Positions 8,759-17,391 of a DNA stretch of 64,000 nucleotides are shown piece by piece (the first letter of the stretch is position 1; the number at the start of each line of letters is the position of its first letter). The DNA comes from Lentzea terrae. Its GTDB lineage: Bacteria > Actinomycetota > Actinomycetes > Mycobacteriales > Pseudonocardiaceae. The notes below the pieces were generated by a model. It was not told the DNA's origin, ran no database searches, and saw nothing but the letters and a program-made list of their open reading frames with translations. A program made the translations under genes and the position numbers. The stretch lies in assembly GCF_003265345.1 (NCBI RefSeq), contig NZ_QFWW01000023.1:357269-421268 (forward strand), in the 5' to 3' direction.

Positions 8759-8908
8759 TCTGGGGTGTCCCCAGAAGACACTGCGCACGACGCGGTCCGC
8801 GCTCTCCGCGGACACACGTCGTCTGAGTGAGCACGAGGAGAGCGAGAGGGCTGATAGACCGGCGGTCCGAAGACCATTCCGGTTCCGGATTTAGAAGGAA
8901 GCCCTCTC
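8759..8908. terminator. Cluster of three stem-loops between convergent genes
   Basis: Three structures fill most of the 193-base gap. TCTGGGG-TGT-CCCCAGA is at 8759-8775. A two-part hairpin at 8787-8822 has arms ACGACG/CGTCGT around GTCCGCG-CTCTC-CGCGGAC. A 9-bp perfect stem GAGAGGGCT/AGCCCTCTC (8844-8852 with 8900-8908) encloses 47 bases that can form a smaller GACC-GGC-GGTC hairpin. The first two suit termination of the HTH gene; the third is larger than a usual terminator. No clear U-tract is seen. Confidence 0.55.
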
Positions 8909-8943
8909 ATGGCCTCGCGTGCGCCACGTTAGCAGCGAAACCC

Positions 8944-10941
8944 TCAGTCCGACAGCATGTTTCCCAGTTCCGCAACGGTGACGCCGGGGCGGGTCAATCC
9001 AATGTGGATCGCTGGAGCGTCCGATGTGGAACCCTTGCGCTCGAACAGTTCCACCACCCTGCGCACGGTGAAGTACCTGCGGTACAACGCCGCCGATGCG
9101 ATCAGCCGCACCAAGTCGCGGTTCTCCTCGACCCGGTTGCCCCACGCGGTGCCGCGCAGGTAGAGGTGCAGCCAGGTGCCGTACCAGGTGTCGCCCTCCC
9201 GCTCGAACATCATCGGCAACGCGATCTTTCCCTTGCCGCGCATCGACGATCGCGCCCGCACCGTGCTGGGTTCGAACGGCTTGCCCAGCTGGTCGAGGTC
9301 GCGGGTCATGAACCCGAACGTCGACTCGGCGACAGCGTCGAACCCCTCGCCGGCGTAGATGTTCACCTGCGGCACGACGTACTTCGCGGTGACCACGTCC
9401 CGATGGAGATCGAGGAACTCGGTCGCGCCGTTCGGCGCTTCGGTGAGGTCGCCGGAGTGGAAGGCGCCGGTGTCCGTCAGGCGCGTCCACGACACCTGGC
9501 CCTGGTACTGGAAGTTCTCGTCCAGCAACACGGCAGACAGGTCGTAGTCGGTGCGCTTGGAGCTCTGCCGCCAGTGCACGAAGAACCGCAGGACATCGCC
9601 TTCGAGCCGCAGCTTCGAACCGCGTGGCAGCACGCCGAAGCCGTCCTCGGTGGCGGTGCCGGACATCGGCACGACGACGTCGAGCACCTCCTGGTCGACG
9701 GTCAGCGCGGAGAAGTCCGGCAGCCTGCGCACCAGCTCGTCCTCCACCACCGCGACGATCGCACTGACGGCGTCAGGATCGAGCGGCGGGCGGTCGTCGT
9801 CCGCGATCCAGACCTTGCGGCTGCGGCTTGCGAAAACCCGTGCGGTGTCTGGCTTTTCGCGGTTTGACAGGTGCTCCAGCACCGATACCAGCACGCGTCC
9901 GGACACGTCGGGCACGGCAACTGCCACGGCTTCGGCGACACCAGCGGCGCCGTTGCGGATCAGCCGGTCGACTTGGCGCAGCAGTAGGCCGGGCGCCTTC
10001 GAGAGGATGCGCAGCGCGAGGTCAGGATCGTTCTCCGCGAACGCCACTTCCACCTGGCCGGCGAACGACCGGGTGGTCTTCTCCTTGCGCGCCACCGCGA
10101 ACACGTCCTGCGCCTGCTCGAACGGGTGCTCGTGCGGGTGCAGCCGCTCCCCCAGCCGCTTCCACGCCTCGCGGTGCTGGTTGACGTCGCCGAACTTGCT
10201 CGGCGCCACCTCGTTCAACGCGGCGAGCAGCGCGCGGCGCTCCGGCCTGCGGAACGACCGGAAGCGGGTCGGTTCCCGCAACGTGACGTCGCCGCCGGAG
10301 GCCTCTGCCGCCAGGCGCAGGACGTCCGTCACCGTGTCGATCTCGATCAACGGCCGCTGCGCGACGAGGCGCGCGGCGTTGAGGATCGCGCGGTTCTCCC
10401 TGGTGGGGATGGTTTCCGGCGCGAGGTCGAGGCGCTGCGTCGCGAGCTCGCCCAGCAACGCCCGGTCGTCCTCGCCGAGCGGGATCGGGCTCGCCGCGAG
10501 CTCCAGGTAGAGGCGGCTGATCTCCTCGTCGAGGGTGCCGCCGAGGTGCAGGACGGTGACGCGGTCCTTGAGCGACGGGATCAGCTCGTCGTGCGCCTTC
10601 AGCATTTCCTCGTACGAGTGCTGGACGCGGCCGTACTCGGTCAGGTCGAAGAGGCACTCCAGCCAGAACTCGACGGTGTCCGGCACGTTGTGCGGGAAGT
10701 CCTTGAAGTACGGGTTGTGCTGGGCCTGCGCGCCGACCAGTTCCTTGACCGCCCGGACGACGTCGTGTGCGTACTCCACCGCGTCCGCGAGGTTCGAAAC
10801 GTGCTCGAGCAGCTCGCGCGAGGCCTTGAAGCCGACCTTCAGCAGCGCGGCGTCGAGCTGTCTGGCGGTCGTGCCGCCATCGCCCGCTGCGCCGTCCGAC
10901 AGGGGCACGCGCAGGGTCTTCTTGATGATGGTCGTCCGCAC
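8944..10941 (-). CDS. TerD-domain protein, MXAN_6230/SCO0854-like
   Basis: A 665-residue protein. The C-terminal ~170 residues match a TerD (tellurite-resistance/stress) domain: DLSAVLLDENF, FHSGDLTEAPNG, EFLDL, YVVPQVNIYAGEGF, STFGFMTRD. The N-terminal ~500 residues resemble the family called MXAN_6230/SCO0854 (helices such as LLKVGFKASRELLEHVSNLADA and NPYFKDFPHNVPDT). That family usually has a RING-type zinc motif after the first ~100 residues; here almost no cysteines are present. The biochemical role is unknown; TerD proteins bind calcium and cluster with stress systems. GTG at 10941 begins very close to its weak ribosome-binding site, so the message may be leaderless. Confidence 0.7.
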   Translation of the reverse strand: MRTTIIKKTLRVPLSDGAAGDGGTTARQLDAALLKVGFKASRELLEHVSNLADAVEYAHDVVRAVKELVGAQAQHNPYFKDFPHNVPDTVEFWLECLFDLTEYGRVQHSYEEMLKAHDELIPSLKDRVTVLHLGGTLDEEISRLYLELAASPIPLGEDDRALLGELATQRLDLAPETIPTRENRAILNAARLVAQRPLIEIDTVTDVLRLAAEASGGDVTLREPTRFRSFRRPERRALLAALNEVAPSKFGDVNQHREAWKRLGERLHPHEHPFEQAQDVFAVARKEKTTRSFAGQVEVAFAENDPDLALRILSKAPGLLLRQVDRLIRNGAAGVAEAVAVAVPDVSGRVLVSVLEHLSNREKPDTARVFASRSRKVWIADDDRPPLDPDAVSAIVAVVEDELVRRLPDFSALTVDQEVLDVVVPMSGTATEDGFGVLPRGSKLRLEGDVLRFFVHWRQSSKRTDYDLSAVLLDENFQYQGQVSWTRLTDTGAFHSGDLTEAPNGATEFLDLHRDVVTAKYVVPQVNIYAGEGFDAVAESTFGFMTRDLDQLGKPFEPSTVRARSSMRGKGKIALPMMFEREGDTWYGTWLHLYLRGTAWGNRVEENRDLVRLIASAALYRRYFTVRRVVELFERKGSTSDAPAIHIGLTRPGVTVAELGNMLSD

Positions 10942-11141
10942 CTCGCCAGTAAAACCCGCACGTCAACCGTAAAAACGCTGGCGACTTCGAGGCGCCCGTT
11001 GCTACTTTTCCGGCGACCGTGCGAGAGACCGAGGAGGTGGTACCCGTGAACGTTTCGACATGGGTGCTCCCCTGCGGGGTCACGGTCGGGCGGTAGGTCG
11101 TCCGGGAGCGCCGTTCACTCCCGTTGGAAGGCACGACCTCC

Positions 11142-11870
11142 ATGCACTTCACTTCCGAACAGCGCCTCGACAACGGCGTTCTCGAGCGCAGGTTCACCGT
11201 CGGCGACGTCCCCGGCATCCTCTGGACCCGCGGGTCCGCACCGGCGCCGTTGGTCCTGATGGGCCACCCCGGCGGACTGGACATGATGTACCCGCGGCTG
11301 GCGGCCAGGGCTCTCGGCACCGTCGCGGAGGGCTACGCCGCGGCCACCATCGAGCTGCCCGGCGCCGGTGACCGCCCCCGGCTGGCCGGCGTCGATGCTG
11401 CCCGTGCCGAACTGCTCAAGGCGATTCAGGCCGGCGAACCGGTCTCGGACGACATCGTCGAGCGGCTCGTCCTCCCCCTGGTCGACCAGGCCGTGCCGGA
11501 ATGGCAGGCCGCTCTGGACGCCCTCCTCGCGCTACCCGAGATCAACGATGGCCCGGTCGGAATCGCGGGAGGGGTGATCTCCATCGGCGTCCGGCTGGCG
11601 GTGGTCGAGCCGCGTATTTCGGCCGCGCTGCTGTTCGCCGGGAGTTACGTGCCGCGCAGCACGTTCTCAGAGGCGCGGCAGGTCACCATTCCACTGCTTG
11701 TGTTGCTGCAGTGGGACGACGAGGGCAATGACCGGCAGATGGCGCTGGATCTGTTCGATGCGTTCGCGTCCAAGGAGAAGACGTTGCACGCTAACATGGG
11801 TGGTCATACCGGAATACCGGCGTTCGAAGGTGAATCCGCGAACCGGTTCTTCGCCCGGCACCTCAGGTAA
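11142..11870 (+). CDS. Alpha/beta-hydrolase-fold protein, possibly lacking the usual nucleophile
   Basis: A 242-residue protein with an alpha/beta-hydrolase outline: MGHPGG after the first strands, ATIELPGAGDRPR, a nucleophile-elbow-like region GIAGGVISIG, an acid strand LLQWDDEGND and a late histidine GGHTGIP. In the elbow, the position expected to be serine in GxSxG reads alanine (GIAGG), although a serine lies four residues later. It is either an unusual elbow or a non-catalytic member. ATG at 11142 was chosen over a TTG at 11124. The gene diverges from the TerD gene across about 200 bases and is followed by the DUF5753 regulator. Confidence 0.7.
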   Translation: MHFTSEQRLDNGVLERRFTVGDVPGILWTRGSAPAPLVLMGHPGGLDMMYPRLAARALGTVAEGYAAATIELPGAGDRPRLAGVDAARAELLKAIQAGEPVSDDIVERLVLPLVDQAVPEWQAALDALLALPEINDGPVGIAGGVISIGVRLAVVEPRISAALLFAGSYVPRSTFSEARQVTIPLLVLLQWDDEGNDRQMALDLFDAFASKEKTLHANMGGHTGIPAFEGESANRFFARHLR

Positions 11871-11924
11871 TTCCACCCGTTTGGGCACGGTGTTGTTTCT
11901 GCTCCATCGCCTAACGTCGGAGCA

Positions 11925-12779
11925 ATGAACGGCGATCCGTCGACTCCGTACAGCCGCGACCTCGGCGACGAACTGCGCCAGGTGCGGGAGCGCTACACGA
12001 CGTTCCGCGGTCGGCGGATCGCCCGCATGCTCGGGTGGGATCCGGGCAAGGTCTCCAACATCGAGCACGGCAAGGTGCGGGCGACGGAGATCGACATCAT
12101 CCAGTACCTGGGCCGGTGCGGACGTCCGCAGACGTTCATCGAGGACTTCCTGAGCCGGTACCGGTCAGCGTTCGACCACTACTTCGTGCAAGTGCCGACC
12201 AACCTGCGCACGGTGACGATGGCGGAGTCGAGTGCCGACAAGATCACGACGTACAACCTGACGGCCATTCCGGGCTTGGTGCAGACCGAGGAGTACGCGA
12301 CGGCGTACTTCGAGATCGGTGGGGTGGTCAGTCCAGAGGACATCAAGACGTTTGTCCGTTTCCGGATGGAACGGCAGGCGATCCTCCAGCGGCCGAATCG
12401 CCCGCATTGCACCTTCTACGTTCACGAGAATGCGCTGCGGCTCAAAGTCGGCAGTGACGAGGTCATGGAGGACCAGCTCATGAGGCTGCTCTTCCACACG
12501 CACGTCATCCGGATCGTGCCCGCCTCGATTGGCGCAGCAGGGATCTTCGACGCTCCGTACGTGCTGTGGGAGTACGAGAAACGCAGCAGCGTCGCTTACA
12601 CGGAGTCCGACCTCGCGATGGTGTTCGTGCAGGACCTGGCCGGAGTCAAGATGTGCAAGTCGATCTTCGCGCGGCTGGATGCGCTGGCCCTCAGTGAGGA
12701 ACAATCGCGGTCGATGGTGGCGGATCTCGCCAGCCGATCGCGGGAGGACCTCAGTGGCCGGAAACTGCACCTGGCGTAA
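11925..12779 (+). CDS. Scr1/DUF5753-family helix-turn-helix regulator
   Basis: A 284-residue regulator of the actinobacterial type that has an XRE helix-turn-helix at residues about 15-70 (FRGRRIARMLGWDPGKVSNIEHGK) followed by a DUF5753 domain (ITTYNLTAIPGLVQTEEYA, LRLKVGSDEVMEDQL, VRIVPAS-like strand). These proteins are normally encoded beside a small DUF397 protein, as here, and the pair is sometimes treated as toxin-antitoxin-like or as developmental (WhiJ/BldB-linked) control. ATG at 11925 has only GGAG two bases upstream, so initiation may be leaderless. It overlaps the DUF397 gene by 26 bases. Confidence 0.88.
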   Translation: MNGDPSTPYSRDLGDELRQVRERYTTFRGRRIARMLGWDPGKVSNIEHGKVRATEIDIIQYLGRCGRPQTFIEDFLSRYRSAFDHYFVQVPTNLRTVTMAESSADKITTYNLTAIPGLVQTEEYATAYFEIGGVVSPEDIKTFVRFRMERQAILQRPNRPHCTFYVHENALRLKVGSDEVMEDQLMRLLFHTHVIRIVPASIGAAGIFDAPYVLWEYEKRSSVAYTESDLAMVFVQDLAGVKMCKSIFARLDALALSEEQSRSMVADLASRSREDLSGRKLHLA

Positions 12780-12930
12780 GAGCAGCTACAGCGGCAACAC
12801 CGACGGGGGTCAGGAATGCGTCGAGGTGGCGTTTGCCCAGGCTGTGCGTGTGCGTGACTCCAAGAACGCCGCCGGCCCCGAGCTGAAGTTCAGCGTCGAG
12901 GCGTGGCAGGGGTTCATCGAAGCTCGGTAG
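12754..12930 (+). CDS. DUF397 protein
   Basis: A 58-residue protein with the DUF397 hallmark: WRKSSYSGN near the N-terminus, ECVEVA in the middle, VRVRDSKN, and a final aromatic helix (WQGFIEAR). GTG at 12754 is preceded by GGGAGG with six-base spacing inside the 3' end of the DUF5753 gene, so the two are translationally coupled. The pair is the standard actinobacterial arrangement; the molecular role of DUF397 proteins is poorly known. Its end overlaps the convergent gene by 17 bases. Confidence 0.88.
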   Translation: MAGNCTWRKSSYSGNTDGGQECVEVAFAQAVRVRDSKNAAGPELKFSVEAWQGFIEAR

Positions 12931-13372
12931 GCAGCGGCAGGTCCAGCAACTCCAGGAACCGCGCCGTCTTGATCTCGACGAACACGTCGACGTCCTCGAC
13001 GTCCACTCCCTCGTCCAACGAGAGATCGTCGGGGTTCTCGTCCTCGGCCAGGTAGCCGAGGATCTCCGCCTGCTTGGCGGGGGCGTCACCGGTGTTGTGC
13101 AGCGCCCACCACGCGGCCAGCCCTGCGGCCTCGCGCAGGACGTCCGTGGGGTCGGAGGCGTTGTCGTTCTCGAAGTAGGTGCGCGGCGTCAGGCCGAGGT
13201 AAGCGACACCGGTGCCGGGGCCGTGAGGCGCGTAGACGACCGAGGCGATGTCGCTGTCGTGGATGTCGATCCACAGGAACGGCTCGACGAGCGGCGGAAG
13301 CTCGCCCTCGGACAGCGTCTTCCATGAGCCGTGCTCGTAGGCGAAGGTGCCGAAGAATCCCACAGCGCACAT
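12914..13372 (-). CDS. Conserved hypothetical acidic protein
   Basis: A 152-residue protein beginning MCAVGFFGTFAYEHG with no family I recognise. It is acidic, especially near the C-terminus (GVDVEDVDVFVE), has no signal peptide or membrane segment, and looks cytoplasmic. ATG at 13372 is the natural start, but its only Shine-Dalgarno-like sequence (GGGAGG) lies in the 3' arm of the sahH terminator hairpin. A GTG three codons later is the alternative. It is downstream of sahH on the same strand and convergent with the DUF397 gene. Confidence 0.6.
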   Translation of the reverse strand: MCAVGFFGTFAYEHGSWKTLSEGELPPLVEPFLWIDIHDSDIASVVYAPHGPGTGVAYLGLTPRTYFENDNASDPTDVLREAAGLAAWWALHNTGDAPAKQAEILGYLAEDENPDDLSLDEGVDVEDVDVFVEIKTARFLELLDLPLPTELR

Positions 13373-13376
13373 GAAA

Positions 13377-13411
13377 CAGGGGCCTCCCGCGACGCGCGCG
13401 GGAGGCCCCTG
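13377..13411 (-). terminator. Strong hairpin terminator after sahH
   Basis: A perfect 15-bp stem (CAGGGGCCTCCCGCG and its complement) with a five-base loop starts 12 bases after the sahH stop. On the minus strand it is followed by a short T run (CTGTTTC). It also covers the ribosome-binding site of the next gene. Confidence 0.8.
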
Positions 13412-13422
13412 GCAAAGCGAGC

Positions 13423-14886
13423 TCAGTAGCGGTAGTGCTCCGGCTTGAACGGGCCCTCGACGTCGACGTCGATGTACTCGGCCTGCTCCTTGGTGAGCTT
13501 GGTCAGCTCGCCGCCGAGCGCCTCCAGGTGGATGCGGGCGACCTTCTCGTCCAGCACCTTGGGCAGGCGGAAGACCTCGTTGTCGTACTCCTCGTGCTTG
13601 GTGAACAGCTCGATCTGCGCGATCACCTGGTTGGAGAAGGAGTTCGACATGACGAACGACGGGTGGCCGGTCGCGTTGCCCAGGTTCATCAGGCGGCCCT
13701 CGGACAGCACGATGATCGTGCGGCCGTTCGGGAAGATCCACTCGTCGACCTGCGGCTTGATGTTGTTCTTGCGGATGCCGGGGTAACGCTGAAGGCCGGC
13801 CATGTCGAGCTCGTTGTCGAAGTGGCCGACGTTGCCCAGGATCGCCTGGTGCTTCATCTGCGCCATGTGCTCGACGGTGACGACGTCCTTGTTGCCGGTC
13901 GTCGTGATGACGATGTCGGCGATCGGCAGGACCGTCTCGAGCTTCGCGACCTGGTAGCCGTCCATGGCGGCCTGCAGAGCGCAGATCGGGTCGATCTCGG
14001 TGACGATCACGCGGGCGCCCTGGCCGCGCAGGGACTCGGCCGAGCCCTTGCCGACGTCGCCGTAGCCGCAGACGACCGCGACCTTGCCGCCGATCAGGAC
14101 GTCGGTGCCGCGGTTGATGCCGTCGATCAGCGAGTGGCGGATGCCGTAGCGGTTGTCGAACTTCGACTTCGTCACGGCGTCGTTGACGTTGATGGCCGGG
14201 AAGAGCAGCTCACCGGCGGCGGCCAGCTGGTACAGGCGCATGACGCCCGTCGTGGTCTCCTCGGTGACGCCGCGGATGCCCTCGGCGATGTTCGTCCACT
14301 TCTTGCCGTCCTTGGCGAGCGACGCGCGGAGCGTGTCGAGGACGATCTTCCACTCCTCCGGGTCGTCGTCCTCGGCGTTCGGGACCACGCCCGCCGCCTC
14401 GTACTGGACGCCCTTGTGGACGAGCAGCGTCGCGTCGCCGCCGTCGTCCAGGATCATGTTCGGGCCCTTGCCGTCCGGCCACGTGAGCATCTGCTCGCAC
14501 GTCCACCAGTACTCCGGCAGCGTCTCGCCCTTCCAGGCGAAGCAGGCGACGCCCTTGGGCTCCTCCTCCGTGCCGTACGGGCCGACGACGACGGCGGCGG
14601 CCGCGTGGTCCTGGGTCGAGAAGATGTTGCAGGAGGCCCAGCGGACCTCGGCGCCCAGGTCGACCAGCGTCTCGATGAGCACGGCGGTCTGGATGGTCAT
14701 GTGCAGCGAGCCCGAGATGCGCGCACCCTTGAGCGGGTACACGCCGGAGTACTCGCGGCGGAACGCCATCAGGCCGGGCATCTCGTGCTCGGCCAGGCGG
14801 ATCTCCTTGCGGCCGAACTCGTGGAGTGAGAGATCGGCGACGGCGAAGTCGATCCCGTTGCGGGTCTGCAAGCGGTCCGCAGTCAT
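13423..14886 (-). CDS. sahH: Adenosylhomocysteinase
   Basis: Hydrolyses S-adenosylhomocysteine to homocysteine and adenosine in the methyl cycle; an NAD-dependent tetramer in the cytoplasm. The 487-residue length fits the bacterial class with the internal insertion. Visible motifs include SCNIFSTQDHAAAA, GVTEETTTGV, FDNRYGIRHSLIDG, the NAD-binding VVCGYGDVGKGSAESLRGQGA and the C-terminal FKPEHYRY that contributes to the cofactor site. ATG at 14886 has GGAGG eight bases upstream; a TTG at 14901 would fall inside that site. It diverges from the membrane hydrolase gene and ends in a strong hairpin. Confidence 0.97.
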   Translation of the reverse strand: MTADRLQTRNGIDFAVADLSLHEFGRKEIRLAEHEMPGLMAFRREYSGVYPLKGARISGSLHMTIQTAVLIETLVDLGAEVRWASCNIFSTQDHAAAAVVVGPYGTEEEPKGVACFAWKGETLPEYWWTCEQMLTWPDGKGPNMILDDGGDATLLVHKGVQYEAAGVVPNAEDDDPEEWKIVLDTLRASLAKDGKKWTNIAEGIRGVTEETTTGVMRLYQLAAAGELLFPAINVNDAVTKSKFDNRYGIRHSLIDGINRGTDVLIGGKVAVVCGYGDVGKGSAESLRGQGARVIVTEIDPICALQAAMDGYQVAKLETVLPIADIVITTTGNKDVVTVEHMAQMKHQAILGNVGHFDNELDMAGLQRYPGIRKNNIKPQVDEWIFPNGRTIIVLSEGRLMNLGNATGHPSFVMSNSFSNQVIAQIELFTKHEEYDNEVFRLPKVLDEKVARIHLEALGGELTKLTKEQAEYIDVDVEGPFKPEHYRY

Positions 14887-14984
14887 TGCGAAGTCCTCCA
14901 AGGCACTTCAGAGAGGGTGTCGTCCGACCATACCGCCCGCTGATGCACCACTATGACCCCCACGCTGGGTGAGGGAGGTCTCGG

Positions 14985-17390
14985 GTGTTGATTGCGGGCC
15001 CGGACACGCGTGTCGTCGAACTGCGGGTGCACGGCGTGCAGGGCACGACGCCGCAGACGCTGGTCGACGCCGTCGCGGCCGTGGACGTTGCGGGAGACGG
15101 GCTCGGGCGCATCGTGCGCCCCGCCGACAGACTCCGCAGGCCCGCGCCGGGCCCGGTGCTGCAGACGGAGGGACGCCCGGTGACCCGCGTGGTCGAGGGG
15201 TACCTGTGGGGTGGAATGACGTCCGGCGGTGTGGCCAAGGCCACATGGGCGCTGCTCTTCCCGTTCAGCATCGCCAACGTCGCGCACTGGATGCTGCCTC
15301 CCGTCCCGGAGCGGAACCTGGCCGCCCACCTGCTCGGCCTCGGTCTGCGGTCGTTGCTGCGGGTGTTCGCCCTGCTGCTGACGGCGCTGCTGGTCGCGCA
15401 GGTCTCCGTGGTCAGCCTGGACCTGCTCGCCGCACAGTGCCTCCAGCCGGGTGCTGACTGTTTGACCAGCATTCCCACCGACGTGCGCCTGTTCCCCTGG
15501 TTCCGCACCTTCCTCGGCCTGCTGCCGATCGTCGTGCTGATCGCGGTGATGCGCCGGATCTCGCACGTCGAGTGGCGGATCGAGCGGCGGGAGATCGCCG
15601 AGGCGGAGGACGAGGAACGCCAGCCCGCCTCGGGACTGCCCGGCGCGCACGTCGCGACCGACCCGGACACCCCGGCGTTGCGGTCGCTGCACGTCGTGAC
15701 GGCTCTCGCGGTGGCGTCGCTGATCGCGCTCGGCGGGCCGTTGAAGCAGCTCACTGCCAGCGGGTCGATGGGTGTGGCGATCACGGTGGCGTGGGTCGTC
15801 GCGTTGGTGTTCATCGGACTGTCGGTGCTCGGTGTGCTGCTGCTCGACGACCCGACCGGTGGCGCTCCTCATCGCGGTGGCCGCTGGTTGCGGGCGGCGT
15901 TGGGCCGACGGCCTCGGCGGGCGCTGTTGGTGCTTTCGGCGCTTTTGGTTTTGACGACGCTGGGACTGCAGGAGCAGCTGCCGTTGCGGGTGCCGGGCGC
16001 GGACGTGACCGTGCAGTTCGTGGCGTTGCTGATGGCGTTCGTGCTCGTGCTGTTCGGGGTCTTGTTGGTGCCGGCTGCGCTTTTGGCTCGCAAGTCGTGG
16101 GCCTCGTCGCCGCGTGAGTTGCGACCGTGGGCCGGTGGCTGGTTCGCGGCGCCTGTCCTGGCGATTGCCGGTCTTTTGGGCGGCGGCTTCGGGGCCGGGG
16201 TCGCGCTGCCGGTGCGCAAGGCGCTGAGCTCCGACCTGGACCTGCCGGACGGGTACGCCTACATCACGCTGCTGTGGGGTGTGGCGGGTGCGTTGGCGCT
16301 GCTGACCACGTTCGCGGTGGCGTCGTTCACCGGCGCGGTGCGGTGGCGGGCGTTCCGCAAGGGCAAGGTGTGGGCGCGCGAGGCGTCGTTGCTGCACTCG
16401 GGCCGGATGCGTGACCTCCGCGCGGCGACGCGCGCGTGGTGGTGGGCGCGCTGGGAACGCAACCACGGGCACCACATGATCCTGAACATCGCTTCTGTGC
16501 TGGTGGTCGGCGCTGTGCTGGCTTCGTTGCTGCGGGTGCAGAACGTGGCACTGCCGTCCTGGACCGTGCCGTTCCAGGCGTTCGGCGTGGGCGTGCTCGG
16601 CTTGCTCGCCGTTTCGCTGCTGCGGGCCGTTTACCTGGCGGCGCGGCAGCCGGAGTCCGGGCGGCGGCTCGGGATCATCGCGGACATCGCGCAGTTCTGG
16701 CCGCGTGAGGCGCACCCGATCGTGCCGCCTTGCTATGCGTTGAAGGTCGTGCCGGAGCTGGTTTCTCGCGTGCAGGACCACTTGCGTGACCCCGGCACTC
16801 GCGTGGTCCTCTGTGGACATTCGCAGGGGTCGTTGCTGGTTGCTGTTGCTGCGGCGCGGTTGTTGGAGGATCTGCCGGCGCACGATCGTGAGCGGATCGG
16901 GCTGGTCACTGCCGGGTCGCAGCTGCAATGGGCCTATCCGCGGGCGTTTCCTGCTGTGGTGCCGCATGCGTCTCTTGCCCGGTTGGCCGGCGGGCTGGAC
17001 GGGCGGTGGCGGGCGTTGTGTCGCGGCACGGATCCGTTGGGTGGCGCGGTGATGACTTGGCGACGGCAGGTTTTCGACGGGATGCTGCTCGGCGTCGGGT
17101 ATCGGCCGGACGGGTCCGAGGGGGCGTTGGCGCCGGCGTTGCGGGGGCCCACCGGGGCGTTGGTGCTCGGGGGCGATCACTGGTTGCCGGATCCGCAGCG
17201 GGGGCCGTTTCCTGGGCGACGGTGGCGGTCCGGGGTGTCTGCTCACTCGGACTACACGTCGGATCCTGAGTGGGATCGGGCGGTGGCCATTGCGGCCGGG
17301 TTGCTGGAGGTTGACGCACCTGAGGCGCCGTCGTTGCCGTTTGCGCGGAAGCCGGAAACTCGGTCGCGGGACGCGCTGGGTGGTTCCTAA
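14985..17390 (+). CDS. Polytopic membrane protein with a C-terminal lipase-like hydrolase part
   Basis: An 801-residue protein of unknown function. After an N-terminal segment with a hydrolase-like start (ELRVHGVQGTTP), roughly ten hydrophobic membrane segments span about residues 85-560. The C-terminal ~230 residues contain GHSQGSLL, a GxSxG nucleophile elbow, then LVTAGSQLQWAYP and a possible catalytic histidine in SAHSDY. The combination suggests a membrane-bound lipase or esterase whose hydrolase fold is split around the membrane domain; that is inference. GTG at 14985 has GGGAGG six bases upstream. The GNAT gene follows after one base. Confidence 0.65.
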   Translation: MLIAGPDTRVVELRVHGVQGTTPQTLVDAVAAVDVAGDGLGRIVRPADRLRRPAPGPVLQTEGRPVTRVVEGYLWGGMTSGGVAKATWALLFPFSIANVAHWMLPPVPERNLAAHLLGLGLRSLLRVFALLLTALLVAQVSVVSLDLLAAQCLQPGADCLTSIPTDVRLFPWFRTFLGLLPIVVLIAVMRRISHVEWRIERREIAEAEDEERQPASGLPGAHVATDPDTPALRSLHVVTALAVASLIALGGPLKQLTASGSMGVAITVAWVVALVFIGLSVLGVLLLDDPTGGAPHRGGRWLRAALGRRPRRALLVLSALLVLTTLGLQEQLPLRVPGADVTVQFVALLMAFVLVLFGVLLVPAALLARKSWASSPRELRPWAGGWFAAPVLAIAGLLGGGFGAGVALPVRKALSSDLDLPDGYAYITLLWGVAGALALLTTFAVASFTGAVRWRAFRKGKVWAREASLLHSGRMRDLRAATRAWWWARWERNHGHHMILNIASVLVVGAVLASLLRVQNVALPSWTVPFQAFGVGVLGLLAVSLLRAVYLAARQPESGRRLGIIADIAQFWPREAHPIVPPCYALKVVPELVSRVQDHLRDPGTRVVLCGHSQGSLLVAVAAARLLEDLPAHDRERIGLVTAGSQLQWAYPRAFPAVVPHASLARLAGGLDGRWRALCRGTDPLGGAVMTWRRQVFDGMLLGVGYRPDGSEGALAPALRGPTGALVLGGDHWLPDPQRGPFPGRRWRSGVSAHSDYTSDPEWDRAVAIAAGLLEVDAPEAPSLPFARKPETRSRDALGGS

Positions 17391-17391
17391 T

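Noticed and set aside
8844..8908. tRNA-like outline (closing stem with a GGTTCC segment)
   Set aside because: Stem lengths, anticodon arm and CCA end do not fit a tRNA.
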